From: an uncultured Bacteroidales bacterium
GTDB taxonomy: Bacteria; Bacteroidota; Bacteroidia; Bacteroidales; Paludibacteraceae
Direction: 5' to 3'
Assembly (NCBI GenBank): GCA_949282265.1
Contig: CASDOZ010000010.1
Location: 1 to 64,000 of the forward strand
Length of the DNA stretch: 64,000 nt
Under the pieces are notes generated by a model. It ran no database searches and was not told the origin of the DNA. It saw only the letters and a list, made by a program, of their open reading frames with translations. Numbering within the stretch: the first letter of the stretch is position 1; each line of letters begins with the position of its first letter. Shown here one piece after another: positions 29,140 through 38,426 of this stretch. A program made the position numbers and the translations under genes.

Positions 29140-30639
29140 ATGTTGCGAAAAATCAGAAGGACGCTCGCTGTATTGTCTATTGCGTTGCTCACCTTGTTGT
29201 TCCTTGATTTTACGGGAACATTGCATGTTTGGTTCGGCTGGTTGGCCGACATACAGTTCGTACCGGCCGTTTTGGCGCTGAATGCGGCTGTTATCGTCGG
29301 ACTGCTTGTCCTAACATTGCTTTTTGGACGCGTATATTGCTCCGTTATTTGCCCGTTGGGCATATTCCAGGACATTATTTCGTATGTCAGCGGCTTGCGC
29401 CGCCGCAAACGGCACCGTTTCTCCTACTCTCCTGCCATAAATTGGCTGCGCTATATTTTCCTTGCCTTGTTCATAGTCGCCTTGGCGGCCGGCTTCGCAT
29501 CATTTGCATCCCTGATTGACCCATACGCGGCATACGGGCGCATGGCCTCCCATTTACTGGCACCGGTTTACCGTTGGGGAAATAATTTATTGGCCGGCAT
29601 GGCCGAAAAACTTGACAGCTATGCTTTTTACAATACGGAAATATGGCTGAAAAGTTTGCCTGTGTTGATAGTCGCCATTGCAACCTTGGTTGTACTATGC
29701 GTATTGGCATGGAGGAACGGCCGCACTTATTGCAATACGGTTTGTCCTGTGGGCACAGTATTGGGCTTTATATCACGCTATTCCCTGTTCCGTCCGGTCA
29801 TCGACACGGAAAAATGTACACACTGCCATCTGTGTTCACGGACGTGCAAAGCATCGTGCATAGATTCGGAACACACACAAATCGATTATTCACGGTGCGT
29901 AGCATGCATGGATTGCTTGGACACATGCCGCCAAAAAGCGATTACATATCGGAGCCGTTTCCGAATGGGAAAAGCACATGCAACAGAAACGACAAGCGCT
30001 GCACAACCGGACAAAGAACGCCGCCGGTTCTTGTCCACAACGGTCCTGCTTGCAACTTCTGCCGTCCTGAAAGCACAGGAAAAAAAAGTGGACGGCGGAC
30101 TGGCCGTAATTGAGGACAAAAAAATTCCGGCACGTGCCACACGCCTGACACCGCCCGGCTCATTGGATACACAGCATTTTGCACAACATTGCATAGCATG
30201 TCAGTTATGCGTTTCCGCTTGTCCGAACCAAGTGTTGCGGCCCTCGTCCGATTTACGCACATTCATGCAGCCGGAAATGTCCTACGAACGCGGTTATTGC
30301 CGTCCCGAATGTACAGAATGTTCTAAAGTATGTCCGGCCGGTGCCATTCTCCCGATTACACCAGCAGAGAAATCGGCCATCCAAATCGGACACGCCGTCT
30401 GGATTGCCAATAATTGCGTAGTGCTGACAGATGGCGTGGCGTGCGGTAATTGCGCCCGTCATTGTCCGACCGGCGCCATCAGCATGCTGCCTTACGTGGC
30501 GGAAGATGCATCCTCTCCGAAAATTCCCGTGGTAAATACGGAACGGTGCATCGGTTGCGGTGCGTGCGAGAATTTATGTCCGGCACGGCCGTTCAGTGCC
30601 ATTTATGTGGAAGGGCACGAAGTGCACAGGACAATATAA
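29140..30639 (+). CDS. NapH-like membrane ferredoxin fused to a NapG-like Tat-type ferredoxin
   Basis: 499 residues in two parts. Residues 1-275 look like NapH: about four helices, CysPro motifs (C67..C71P, C198..C202P) and two 4Fe-4S motifs (C226-C236, C253-C263). Then RRRFL at 294-298 and a short hydrophobic stretch (299-310, ending LKA) form a twin-arginine signal in mid-protein. Residues 340-490 look like NapG, with four more cysteine clusters (C351-C361, C387-C398, C426-C442, C470-C480). In nitrate-reductase operons NapH and NapG are separate, and NapG is Tat-exported. Likely role: passing quinol electrons to a periplasmic acceptor, perhaps the reductase encoded next. No nitrate reductase is seen. 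Confidence 0.8.
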   Translation: MLRKIRRTLAVLSIALLTLLFLDFTGTLHVWFGWLADIQFVPAVLALNAAVIVGLLVLTLLFGRVYCSVICPLGIFQDIISYVSGLRRRKRHRFSYSPAINWLRYIFLALFIVALAAGFASFASLIDPYAAYGRMASHLLAPVYRWGNNLLAGMAEKLDSYAFYNTEIWLKSLPVLIVAIATLVVLCVLAWRNGRTYCNTVCPVGTVLGFISRYSLFRPVIDTEKCTHCHLCSRTCKASCIDSEHTQIDYSRCVACMDCLDTCRQKAITYRSRFRMGKAHATETTSAAQPDKERRRFLSTTVLLATSAVLKAQEKKVDGGLAVIEDKKIPARATRLTPPGSLDTQHFAQHCIACQLCVSACPNQVLRPSSDLRTFMQPEMSYERGYCRPECTECSKVCPAGAILPITPAEKSAIQIGHAVWIANNCVVLTDGVACGNCARHCPTGAISMLPYVAEDASSPKIPVVNTERCIGCGACENLCPARPFSAIYVEGHEVHRTI

Positions 30640-30664
30640 TTTCAACAATAAAAACGGAAACATT

Positions 30665-32050
30665 ATGAGCGAAGAACATAACAAAGACATGAACCGGCGT
30701 GATTTCCTGAAAATCGTAGGCATTAGCGCAGCGACCAGCACATCGCTATTTTACGGCTGTAACGGGAAAAACGGGAATACAACGGATGCTGCCGCACAAA
30801 CAGCCGTGCCGGCTGACAAAATGACTTTCCGCACATCCAAACGGGGCGACCGCGTTTCATTGTTGGGCTACGGCTGTATGCGTTGGCCGACCATGCCGGC
30901 TGCCGATGCTTCGGGCAATGTCATCGACCAGGACAAAGTAAACCGTCTGGTGGATTATGCCATTGCACACGGCGTGAACTATTTCGACACATCGCCGGTG
31001 TACGTACAAGGATTCTCGGAGAAATCGACAGGACTTGCCTTGAAACGCCACCCGCGCGAAAAACTTTTCATTGCGACCAAGCTGTCCAACTTCCAGAACA
31101 GCACGCGGAGCAATTCCATGGCCATGTATGAACAGTCGTTCAAGGACCTGCAAGTCGATTACATCGATTATTACCTGCTGCACTCAGTCGGGAACGGAGG
31201 CATGGAAACCTTCCGAGCACGCTACATCGACAACGGCATGTTAGACTTCCTGCTGGAAGAACGCGCAAAAGGACGCATCCGCAATTTGGGCTTCTCGTTC
31301 CACGGCACAGTCGATGTGTTCGACCAAGTTCTGGCTTTGGATGATTACGTGCATTGGGATTTCGTGCAAATCCAAATGAACTATGTGGACTGGCGCCATG
31401 CTTCGGGCCGCAACGTAAATGCGGAATATTTGTACGGTGAATTAGTGAAACGTGGCATTCCGGCCGTCATCATGGAGCCCTTGCTGGGCGGACGTTTGTC
31501 CAACGTGCCGGAACATATCATGCTGCGCCTAAAACAGCAGCGGCCGCAAGACAGCGTGGCATCGTGGGCATTCCGGTTCGCAGGTTCATATCCGAACGTA
31601 CTGACCGTATTGAGCGGAATGACCTACATGGAACATCTGCAAGATAACATCCGCACATATTCGCCCTTGCAGCCACTGACGGATGAAGAAAAAATCTTTC
31701 TGGAAGAAACGGCACAGCTAATGATAAAATACCCGACAATCCCGTGCAACGAATGCCAGTATTGTATGCCATGCCCTTACGGCATAGACATTCCGTCCAT
31801 TTTAGTGCATTACAACAAATGTGTAAATGAAGGCAGTATCCCGCGTAGCCGCCAGGATGAGAACTACCGGAAAGCCCGCCGCGCCTATCTGGTCGGCTAT
31901 GACCGGAGCGTGCCCAAATTGCGGCAGGCAAACCATTGTATCGGTTGCGGACAATGTTCGCCGCATTGCCCGCAAAGCATCGATATTCCGAAAGAACTGC
32001 ACCGCATCGACCATTTTGTGGAACAACTGAAACAAGGCACACTGCCATGA
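30665..32050 (+). CDS. Exported aldo/keto reductase with C-terminal ferredoxin clusters
   Basis: 461 residues from ATG 30665. The N terminus is a twin-arginine signal, MNRRDFLKIVGISAATSTS, ending in a possible lipobox LFYGC (Cys32), so a Tat-exported lipoprotein is predicted. The aldo/keto reductase barrel follows, with the tetrad region GVNYFDTSPVY (Asp, Tyr), IATKLSN (Lys) and YYLLHSV (His). The C terminus has two 4Fe-4S motifs: CNECQYCMPCPYGIDIP and CIGCGQCSPHCPQSIDIP. Cytoplasmic relatives use NADPH; an exported one would need another donor, which fits the Fe-S membrane protein upstream. Substrate unknown. The stop overlaps the next gene in ATGA. Confidence 0.85.
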   Translation: MSEEHNKDMNRRDFLKIVGISAATSTSLFYGCNGKNGNTTDAAAQTAVPADKMTFRTSKRGDRVSLLGYGCMRWPTMPAADASGNVIDQDKVNRLVDYAIAHGVNYFDTSPVYVQGFSEKSTGLALKRHPREKLFIATKLSNFQNSTRSNSMAMYEQSFKDLQVDYIDYYLLHSVGNGGMETFRARYIDNGMLDFLLEERAKGRIRNLGFSFHGTVDVFDQVLALDDYVHWDFVQIQMNYVDWRHASGRNVNAEYLYGELVKRGIPAVIMEPLLGGRLSNVPEHIMLRLKQQRPQDSVASWAFRFAGSYPNVLTVLSGMTYMEHLQDNIRTYSPLQPLTDEEKIFLEETAQLMIKYPTIPCNECQYCMPCPYGIDIPSILVHYNKCVNEGSIPRSRQDENYRKARRAYLVGYDRSVPKLRQANHCIGCGQCSPHCPQSIDIPKELHRIDHFVEQLKQGTLP

Positions 32051-32457
32051 ACGATTTGATCCAACGTTTGCACGAGGGCGGATATTCGTGCGTCATTTAC
32101 AACAAAGGCAAAACAGCCGCCTTTACCCGCCGCGGGGTAATAGATTTGTTTGAATTGCTGGCAAAAGAGCCGGACTTCCTGCGGGGAGCATCGGTTGCAG
32201 ACAAAGTTGTTGGAAAAGGAGCGGCGGCCTTGATGTTGCTGGGCGGCGTAAGCCGGTTGCACGCCAATGTCATTAGCACGCCGGCCTTGGAATTGCTGAA
32301 AAACAGTTGTTTGAAAGTAACTTACGGACAGTCAGTACCTCATGTGCAAAATAGGACAAAGACAGACTGGTGCCCGGTAGAGAAATTGTGCTACAACTTA
32401 CATACGCCGCAGGAAATGTTCGAAGCGATACGCACATTCTTGGATGCACAGAAATAA
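32047..32457 (+). CDS. DUF1893 domain protein
   Basis: A 136-residue cytoplasmic-looking protein of the DUF1893 family: MNDLIQRLHEGGYSCVIYNKG, FTRRGVIDLFELL, VADKVVGKGAAALMLLGGV and LHTPQEMFEAIRTFL. The fold is related to a cytidine-deaminase-like family by description only; the biochemical role is not known. It is coupled by a 4-bp overlap to the exported reductase, so it belongs to the same unit. The open frame extends upstream, but the ATGA start is clearly best. Confidence 0.82.
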   Translation: MNDLIQRLHEGGYSCVIYNKGKTAAFTRRGVIDLFELLAKEPDFLRGASVADKVVGKGAAALMLLGGVSRLHANVISTPALELLKNSCLKVTYGQSVPHVQNRTKTDWCPVEKLCYNLHTPQEMFEAIRTFLDAQK

Positions 32458-32551
32458 AGAAGCGGAAATGTCCTTACCCATATCCTATATCAAATTTTGT
32501 TTCTGTGTTGCCAGATATATAGAATTTGTAGAATCGTCCGGCAAAATTAGG

Positions 32552-32579
32552 TATATTTGAATAAGATTTATTACTTTTG
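32552..32579 (+). promoter_or_regulatory. Overlapping promoter boxes before the ECF-type gene
   Basis: Two -7 boxes, TATATTTG (32552-32559, with TTTG at 32525-32528, 23 bp upstream) and TACTTTTG (32572-32579), precede the gene. They suggest that the ECF/tat group can be transcribed apart from the reductase operon. Confidence 0.55.
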
Positions 32580-32638
32580 TTCGGTAAAAACCGGCTTCCG
32601 CACGGATATAACCAATAACGAATAATAAACAGACAAGT

Positions 32639-33148
32639 ATGGAAAATACTGTAAAATTATATGCATTGCCTTACAGCAAATCGAAAACCTATTGGCTGGC
32701 TGGCCTTTTTATAGCCGGCAATATCGTTTTGCCCCAACTGTGCCATTTGCTGCCGCAAGGTGGCCTCGTCTGGTTGCCAATCTATTTCTTCACTTTGGTT
32801 GGAGCCTACAAATACGGCTGGAAAGTCGGATTGCTGACAGCGATATTGTCACCGTTGCTAAACTCTTGGCTATTCGGGATGCCTCCCGTTGCGGCTTTGC
32901 CGGCCATTTTGTTCAAATCGTCCATATTGGCCATTGCTGCCGGCCTCGCCGCCGCATATTTTCAGAAAGTTGCTGTTTGGACACTTGCCATCGTCGTCCT
33001 GGGCAGCCAATTCATCGGTACAGCCTTTGAATGGCTCATCGTGCAAGATTTCCACATTGCCATACAGGATTTCCGTATCGGAATTCCGGGAATGCTCGTC
33101 CAAATTTTTGGAGGATATTTGCTAATTAACCATGTAATCAGAAAATAA
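32639..33148 (+). CDS. ECF-transporter S-component-like membrane protein
   Basis: A 169-residue hydrophobic protein with about five or six helices, resembling substrate-binding S components of energy-coupling-factor vitamin transporters ([23 protein letters not shown], then an [14 protein letters not shown] motif). No ECF ATPases or T subunit are nearby, so it would share a module or act alone. Substrate unknown and no riboswitch is visible in its short leader. tatA starts 4 bp after its stop. Confidence 0.65.
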   Translation: MENTVKLYALPYSKSKTYWLAGLFIAGNIVLPQLCHLLPQGGLVWLPIYFFTLVGAYKYGWKVGLLTAILSPLLNSWLFGMPPVAALPAILFKSSILAIAAGLAAAYFQKVAVWTLAIVVLGSQFIGTAFEWLIVQDFHIAIQDFRIGIPGMLVQIFGGYLLINHVIRK

Positions 33149-33152
33149 GATT

Positions 33153-33374
33153 ATGACAACTTTATCGGCAATTCTATTATTCGGCAATATCGGAATTCAG
33201 GAAATTCTGGTCATTGCACTAATCATTTTGCTTTTATTCGGCGGGAAAAAGATTCCCGAACTGATGAAAGGACTTGGAAAAGGCGTTCGTAGCTTTAAAG
33301 ATGGAATGAAAGAAGTGGAAAAGGACATAAAATCCGATGAAAACGCTTCTTCCGACAAAACAAAGGAACAATAG
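33153..33374 (+). CDS. tatA: Twin-arginine translocase subunit TatA
   Basis: A 73-residue protein: one short N-terminal helix ([16 protein letters not shown]), then the [21 protein letters not shown] hinge and amphipathic helix, and an acidic/lysine tail. This is a typical TatA that forms the translocation pore for folded proteins. No TatB is seen, so a minimal TatA-TatC system is likely. tatC starts 4 bp after its stop. Confidence 0.95.
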   Translation: MTTLSAILLFGNIGIQEILVIALIILLLFGGKKIPELMKGLGKGVRSFKDGMKEVEKDIKSDENASSDKTKEQ

Positions 33375-33378
33375 ACCG

Positions 33379-34176
33379 ATGACCGAAGCGGAGCAAGGAA
33401 ATACCATGTCCTTTTGGGACCACTTGGATGTGTTGCGGGCTGCCCTATTAAAAATCCTGGCAGTTACACTGATTTTCGGCACACTTGCATTCGTGTTCAA
33501 AGACGTGCTTTTTTCTATCATTCTAGCTCCCAAAGAAAGCGATTTCATCGTTTATCGGCTCTTCCATTTTATCAGCACCCGACTTGGGACACAAGCATCG
33601 CCAGACAATTTCACCATCGATTTGATAAACACGGGATTGGCACGGCAGTTTATCATGCACATGAAAGCGGCCATGTATGCCGGTTTCCTTGTAGCTTCCC
33701 CATATGCCTTGTTCCAGTTGTTCCGTTTTATCTCGCCTGCGCTTTATATAAATGAACGCAAATACGTCGTTCGGGTTGCCGGTAGCGGTTACCTTATGTT
33801 CATGTTAGGTGTCTTATTTTGTTATTTCCTGCTATTCCCGCTGACATTCCGTTTTTTAGGGACATATCAGGTAAGCGGAGAAGTGCAAAACCTGATTTCT
33901 CTCGATTCATATATGGGAACCTTGATTACAATGAGCCTCCTAATGGGAGCCGTGTTTGAGATTCCTGTCCTTTGCTGGCTGTTCGCCAAATTGGGTTTCC
34001 TGAAAGTTACATTCATGCGCCGCTACCGCAAGCACGCCATTGTCGCTATTCTGGTTCTGGCGGCCGTAATCACGCCTACTGCCGACATTTTCACCCTTTC
34101 GCTGGTTTCGTTGCCCATGTGGTTACTGTATGAGCTGAGCATTCTGATTGTAAAACGTACGGAGATAAAGAAGTAA
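33379..34176 (+). CDS. tatC: Twin-arginine translocase subunit TatC
   Basis: A 265-residue six-helix membrane protein that recognises the RR signal. It starts near MSFWDHLDVLRAALLKI (family: F-H-EL-R) and contains FLGTYQVSGEVQNLISLDSY and the C-terminal RRYRKHAIVAILVLAAVITPT with TatC's conserved pattern. An upstream start at 33337 would overlap tatA. The two likely Tat substrates within the window, the exported aldo/keto reductase and the Fe-S fusion protein, lie 1-4 kb upstream on the same strand. Confidence 0.94.
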   Translation: MTEAEQGNTMSFWDHLDVLRAALLKILAVTLIFGTLAFVFKDVLFSIILAPKESDFIVYRLFHFISTRLGTQASPDNFTIDLINTGLARQFIMHMKAAMYAGFLVASPYALFQLFRFISPALYINERKYVVRVAGSGYLMFMLGVLFCYFLLFPLTFRFLGTYQVSGEVQNLISLDSYMGTLITMSLLMGAVFEIPVLCWLFAKLGFLKVTFMRRYRKHAIVAILVLAAVITPTADIFTLSLVSLPMWLLYELSILIVKRTEIKK

Positions 34177-34272
34177 ATATATACAACTGACTATCAGTAT
34201 ATTTACATTTTACACCACTCGAACTTGAATAGAAATATTCAAATATTATGATTTATTTTATTTGTTTTTTTG

Positions 34273-34280
34273 TATCTTTG
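34273..34280 (+). promoter_or_regulatory. Promoter -7 box of the sugar transferase/Wzi pair
   Basis: TATCTTTG, 44 bp before the ATG at 34325. The remaining 100 bp back to tatC is AT-rich with a weak hairpin (ACTGA-CTA-TCAGT) but no clear terminator. Confidence 0.55.
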
Positions 34281-34324
34281 CGGTTGTTTTGATATGCTAA
34301 CCATCTATTGAAAATTCCTCATCA

Positions 34325-35860
34325 ATGAACAAACGAATACGACAAATTTTTGCATACCGGATCAAATGGAGCTATTTGCTACTCGATATTTGTTTGCTAG
34401 CATTGATTTTTTTTGTCATATTGCAGTTCTTTCCCCTGAGCACACCTATCCCGTTCAAAAAATACAAGACGTTCATTTTAGTCTTTTCCGTGCTTTGGGT
34501 GTTTATTAGTTATTGTGCACATCGCTATGTTTCCGTCAAGTTTCTGAAACTGCGGTCGCATTTCATGCGTTTATTCATTACCACACTGGTTGTTTTCTTG
34601 GCTTCATTACTATATGATTGGGCATTCCCACAGAAAAATCTGTCTTTTAATGTCATTCTTTGCATCACCCTGTCCGTGGCTATAACGAATGCCATCTGCC
34701 TGTCGGTGCTTTATGCCTACAAATACGCCTTGAACATAGAGCCGGAACTAGTACGCAAACATCGCAGCCACCAACAAGTATTGTACGTGCCAGAAAAGCT
34801 GTCTGCAGAAGCTATAGCACAACGACGTGAAACCTTGGTTGCACAAACATCAGAAAACGTTTATAGCTTTTTACAGCAAAATATTGATATAAATTCTTCC
34901 AATACGTTGTTCCTAAAATCCAAGAATTTGAATGATTTCAAGAATCTGGATTATTACCGCTACGATACAATTGTCAATTTGGAACGCTTGAACCATATCC
35001 GAGGTATAAACAAAATGTTTGGAATTGTAAATGACAAACTTCCTGACAATAGCCTATGGATATGTTGTTTCGAGCCCAAAAGTACACGTAAACGCCGTTT
35101 TCTTGCCAAATACCCACCCGTTATCAATTATATCTTATATTCCTTTGATTTCCTGTTCATGCGCGTCATGCCCAATATGTTCGCGACCAGTCGTTTATTT
35201 TTTGACATAACTGGAGGCAGGCACAGGGTTTTGTCCAAGACGGAAGTGCTTGGCCGCTTATGTTATTGCGGCTTTGAGATAGCGGCCGAGACCAAACAAA
35301 ACGGGATAGTCTATGTGGTGGCACGCCGTGCTTTTACGCCCAAAACAATACAACGCCGTGTGTACGGTGCCATTATCCGCCTGAAACGCATAGGAAAAAA
35401 TGGCAAGGAATTCGATTTTTACAAGATGCGTACCATGTATCCCTATTCGGAATACTTACAAAGCTATATTTACGAAAAGAACCGTTTGCAAGAAGGCGGA
35501 AAGTTCAACCATGACATCCGCATTACATCCATGGGACGGTTCATGCGGCGTTTCTGGATTGATGAATGGCCAATGGTCATCAACCTGCTGAAAGGAGACA
35601 TGAAACTGGTTGGCGTACGACCGATAAGCAAACAATATTTCAGTTTATATAGCAAGGAACTACAAGAAAAACGTATTAAATTCAAACCGGGCTTGTTACC
35701 ACCTTTTTACGCCGATATGCCCAAAACATTAGAGGAAATACAGGCTTCAGAAATGAAATATTTGACAGCATGTGAACAAAAAGGAGTGTTTCTGACCGAC
35801 ATAACTTATTTTTGTAAAATCTTGTACAACATAATCTTCCGATGCGCACGAAGCAAATAA
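34325..35860 (+). CDS. Divergent membrane sugar transferase (PF02397-like)
   Basis: 511 residues. The N-terminal 150 residues have four helices, the middle looks like a Rossmann-type domain, and the C-terminal 180 residues resemble bacterial sugar transferases of the WbaP/WcaJ type: FYKMRTMYP and MRRFWIDEWPMVINLLKGDMKLVGVRPI. Usual members then have a PGITG motif; here it reads FKPGLLPPFYADMP, so the family end is altered. Such enzymes load phospho-sugar onto undecaprenyl phosphate to start glycan synthesis. It overlaps the Wzi gene by 19 bp. Confidence 0.78.
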   Translation: MNKRIRQIFAYRIKWSYLLLDICLLALIFFVILQFFPLSTPIPFKKYKTFILVFSVLWVFISYCAHRYVSVKFLKLRSHFMRLFITTLVVFLASLLYDWAFPQKNLSFNVILCITLSVAITNAICLSVLYAYKYALNIEPELVRKHRSHQQVLYVPEKLSAEAIAQRRETLVAQTSENVYSFLQQNIDINSSNTLFLKSKNLNDFKNLDYYRYDTIVNLERLNHIRGINKMFGIVNDKLPDNSLWICCFEPKSTRKRRFLAKYPPVINYILYSFDFLFMRVMPNMFATSRLFFDITGGRHRVLSKTEVLGRLCYCGFEIAAETKQNGIVYVVARRAFTPKTIQRRVYGAIIRLKRIGKNGKEFDFYKMRTMYPYSEYLQSYIYEKNRLQEGGKFNHDIRITSMGRFMRRFWIDEWPMVINLLKGDMKLVGVRPISKQYFSLYSKELQEKRIKFKPGLLPPFYADMPKTLEEIQASEMKYLTACEQKGVFLTDITYFCKILYNIIFRCARSK

Positions 35861-37659
35861 ACAAGACAAGAAAATGTTGGCGGCAACTTGCTGCCACGTT
35901 GGCTACTTTGTCGTTGGCTTTATGTTTGCAGGCACAGGATATTCCCCAACATATATCCTATACACAAATATACGATTTCATCGATGAATTGGCGGCAGAG
36001 CATATCATTGAAATCAACTCGGCAGTAAAGCCATACAGCCGGAACTTGATAGCGCAAAAATTGCAGGAGGCGCAATTGCAACGCGAACATCTAACCCGCC
36101 GCCAACAGGCCGATTTGAATTTTTTCCTGAACGACTACGCATTGGAATGCGATACGATACCCGATGCCATTGTGCAATGGACCAACCGGACGAATTTTTC
36201 GCTGGGCTTGCTGCAACCGGCATTCCACTACAAAGACCGCCTGTTCAAGTGCCGGATTACGCCTTTGCTGGGTATGCACGTGTACGCCAACCGCAAAGGA
36301 GCTATCCTAAAACGTTGGTGGGGCGCATCATTCCAAGCGGATATAGCATCGCATGTGTCCGTATGGGGCGACCTGCGCGACCAATCCTACAACGGAACTG
36401 CCTTGTTGCGCGACAGCTATTATGAAACGAACAATGCCAAAATACAAGGTGCGCGCCTCTCGCAACCGCAATACTTGAACATGTTGCCGGGCTGTGAATA
36501 CAAGGAAGCAAGTTATGGCGGCGATTTCAGCGATTCACGCGGCGGCATCAAAGCATATACCCCGTGGGGAAGCATTGGTCTGGTAAAAGACAATATCGTT
36601 TGGGGCGATGCCTACCATTGTTCCAACATTTTGTCAGGCAGGGCACCTTCCTTCCCGATGGTAACACTGCAACTAAAACCCGTCAAATGGTTCGAATTGA
36701 ACTATTTCCATGCATGGCTTATCAGCAACGTGCTGGATTCGACCCGGCAATATACGGCCAATGCCGGTACAGAATATGAAAAAACATATTACCGCCCGGC
36801 CAACAAATTCATGGCGGCCAACATGCTTACGTTCCGCCCGATTCCATACTTGAACCTGTCGGTTGGTAACTCTATTATCTACGCGGAAAACAATGTGCAG
36901 GCGGCTTATTTCATCCCTATCGCATTTTACAAATCATTAGATCATTTGCTGACCAAAGGTCTGGCCGTGGAAAACCAGAATTCACAGTTTTTTTTCTCCC
37001 TAAGTACACGCAATGTCAAATACTTGAACCTGTATGCTTCTGTTTATGTCGATGAAATCAAGTTTGCACGCTTCAAGAAATCCAATCCGGAAAACAATCC
37101 CATTTCATGGCAAGCAGGATTCAGCTTGACGAACTTTCCGGTGGAAAACCTGTCCTTGCGCGGCGAATACACACGTACTAACATTCTGAACTACAAGCAC
37201 TTCATCAATACGCTCAATTATGCTTCCAACGACTACAATCTGGGGCATTACATGGGCGATAATGCACAAGAAATCTATTTGGAACTGCAATACAAGCCGA
37301 TACGCAGCCTGAATATGAAGCTCTGGTGGTGCTATGCCACCAAAGGCAATGACTATGAAGATGTGCGGACACGCATTGATGGACAAAGCACCGTGAGCCA
37401 AATTATCAGCCAGCCGGTTTTGGGCGAAAAGGTTTGGCAAAACAACACGGTGGCCTTTGATGCCGTCTATGAGGTTTTCAATAACTGTTATGCCGTGTTG
37501 AATGTGGCTTGGAACAACGCACAGGCCTTTGAACCGGCATCAGAGCCAATCGTGGGGGAAAACCGCTTGACCGCACAAGGTTATCTGGATAAATTTACGC
37601 CAGTATTTTATCAAGGCCAGAACCTGACCGTAACGGCCGGATTCAGTTTCGGATTCTAA
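35842..37659 (+). CDS. Wzi-like capsule-assembly outer-membrane protein
   Basis: 605 residues. Signal peptide (ATLATLSLALCLQAQ), then a segment with helical repeats (about 40-110), then a long stretch of alternating aromatic/polar strands ending in FSFGF, typical of an outer-membrane beta-barrel and of the capsule-assembly Wzi family. It would hold capsular polysaccharide on the surface. It overlaps the transferase gene by 19 bp, so they work together in capsule or exopolysaccharide production; the main polysaccharide locus in this window is 19 kb away. Confidence 0.85.
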   Translation: MRTKQINKTRKCWRQLAATLATLSLALCLQAQDIPQHISYTQIYDFIDELAAEHIIEINSAVKPYSRNLIAQKLQEAQLQREHLTRRQQADLNFFLNDYALECDTIPDAIVQWTNRTNFSLGLLQPAFHYKDRLFKCRITPLLGMHVYANRKGAILKRWWGASFQADIASHVSVWGDLRDQSYNGTALLRDSYYETNNAKIQGARLSQPQYLNMLPGCEYKEASYGGDFSDSRGGIKAYTPWGSIGLVKDNIVWGDAYHCSNILSGRAPSFPMVTLQLKPVKWFELNYFHAWLISNVLDSTRQYTANAGTEYEKTYYRPANKFMAANMLTFRPIPYLNLSVGNSIIYAENNVQAAYFIPIAFYKSLDHLLTKGLAVENQNSQFFFSLSTRNVKYLNLYASVYVDEIKFARFKKSNPENNPISWQAGFSLTNFPVENLSLRGEYTRTNILNYKHFINTLNYASNDYNLGHYMGDNAQEIYLELQYKPIRSLNMKLWWCYATKGNDYEDVRTRIDGQSTVSQIISQPVLGEKVWQNNTVAFDAVYEVFNNCYAVLNVAWNNAQAFEPASEPIVGENRLTAQGYLDKFTPVFYQGQNLTVTAGFSFGF

Positions 37660-37669
37660 AATCCATAAT

Positions 37670-38251
37670 ATGCAACAATTGGTAGGACTTACAGGAGGTA
37701 TCGGAAGCGGAAAATCCACATTGGCAAACGAACTGCGCAAGCAGGGAATACCCGTGTATGATTCCGACTCGGAAGCACAACGCATTATCAGCCAAGACAC
37801 AGATGTGCGCAACGAATTATGTGCCTTGTTCGGCCAAAATGTATATACCGGCACACTGCTCGACCGCCCCAAAGTGGCGCAAATAGTGTTCCGTAACCCC
37901 GATTTGTTGCAACGCATGAATGCGATTGTGCATCCGCGCGTGCGCACCGATGTGTCGGAATGGGTGAAACGGCACAACAATGCGCGTTTGTTGTTCGTCG
38001 AATCAGCCATCCTGTACCAGAGCGGCTTCGACAACTTATGCGACAAAACCGTATGGGTAACTGCACCGGAACAAGTGCGTATTGCACGTGTCATGCAGCG
38101 GGACAATGCAACAGAAGCCGACGTGCGCTTGCGCATGGCACGCCAAGGCGACGAAACCGCTTTCTTGCGCCGTGCCAATATTGTCGTAAATAACGACGGA
38201 TTTACCGCCGTTCCGGAACTTGCCGCAGAACTGTTGCGGAAATTATGCTAA
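37670..38251 (+). CDS. coaE: Dephospho-CoA kinase
   Basis: 193 residues; last step of coenzyme A synthesis. P-loop GGIGSGKS (about 9-16), DSDSEAQRI for substrate, and FVESAILYQSGF, as in CoaE. It starts 10 bp after the Wzi gene, so it is probably read from the same transcript. In other Bacteroidales coaE often sits near yajC and YbbR; here it is elsewhere. Confidence 0.94.
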   Translation: MQQLVGLTGGIGSGKSTLANELRKQGIPVYDSDSEAQRIISQDTDVRNELCALFGQNVYTGTLLDRPKVAQIVFRNPDLLQRMNAIVHPRVRTDVSEWVKRHNNARLLFVESAILYQSGFDNLCDKTVWVTAPEQVRIARVMQRDNATEADVRLRMARQGDETAFLRRANIVVNNDGFTAVPELAAELLRKLC

Positions 38252-38374
38252 TTCCGGTATTCTCCATTTTTTTATAAACCAACCATTTACGCCTCATACC
38301 GATATATTGGTTGCCCGTTTTTTGCGTCCAGTTTATCGGCGGAAACAGCAAGAAAAACACTGCCTTTGCATAAT

Positions 38375-38406
38375 CTCCCCGAAACATCTACTTTTGCGGA
38401 CACAAA
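38375..38406 (+). promoter_or_regulatory. Promoter of mutY
   Basis: TTTG (38375-38378), 20 bp, TACTTTTG (38399-38406): close to consensus, 20 bp before the ATG. Confidence 0.7.
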
Positions 38407-38426
38407 CATTTCCAACCGACAACCAC

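Noticed and set aside
32580-32638. Possible riboswitch before the ECF-type gene
   Set aside because: The leader is under 60 nt and shows no vitamin-riboswitch core.
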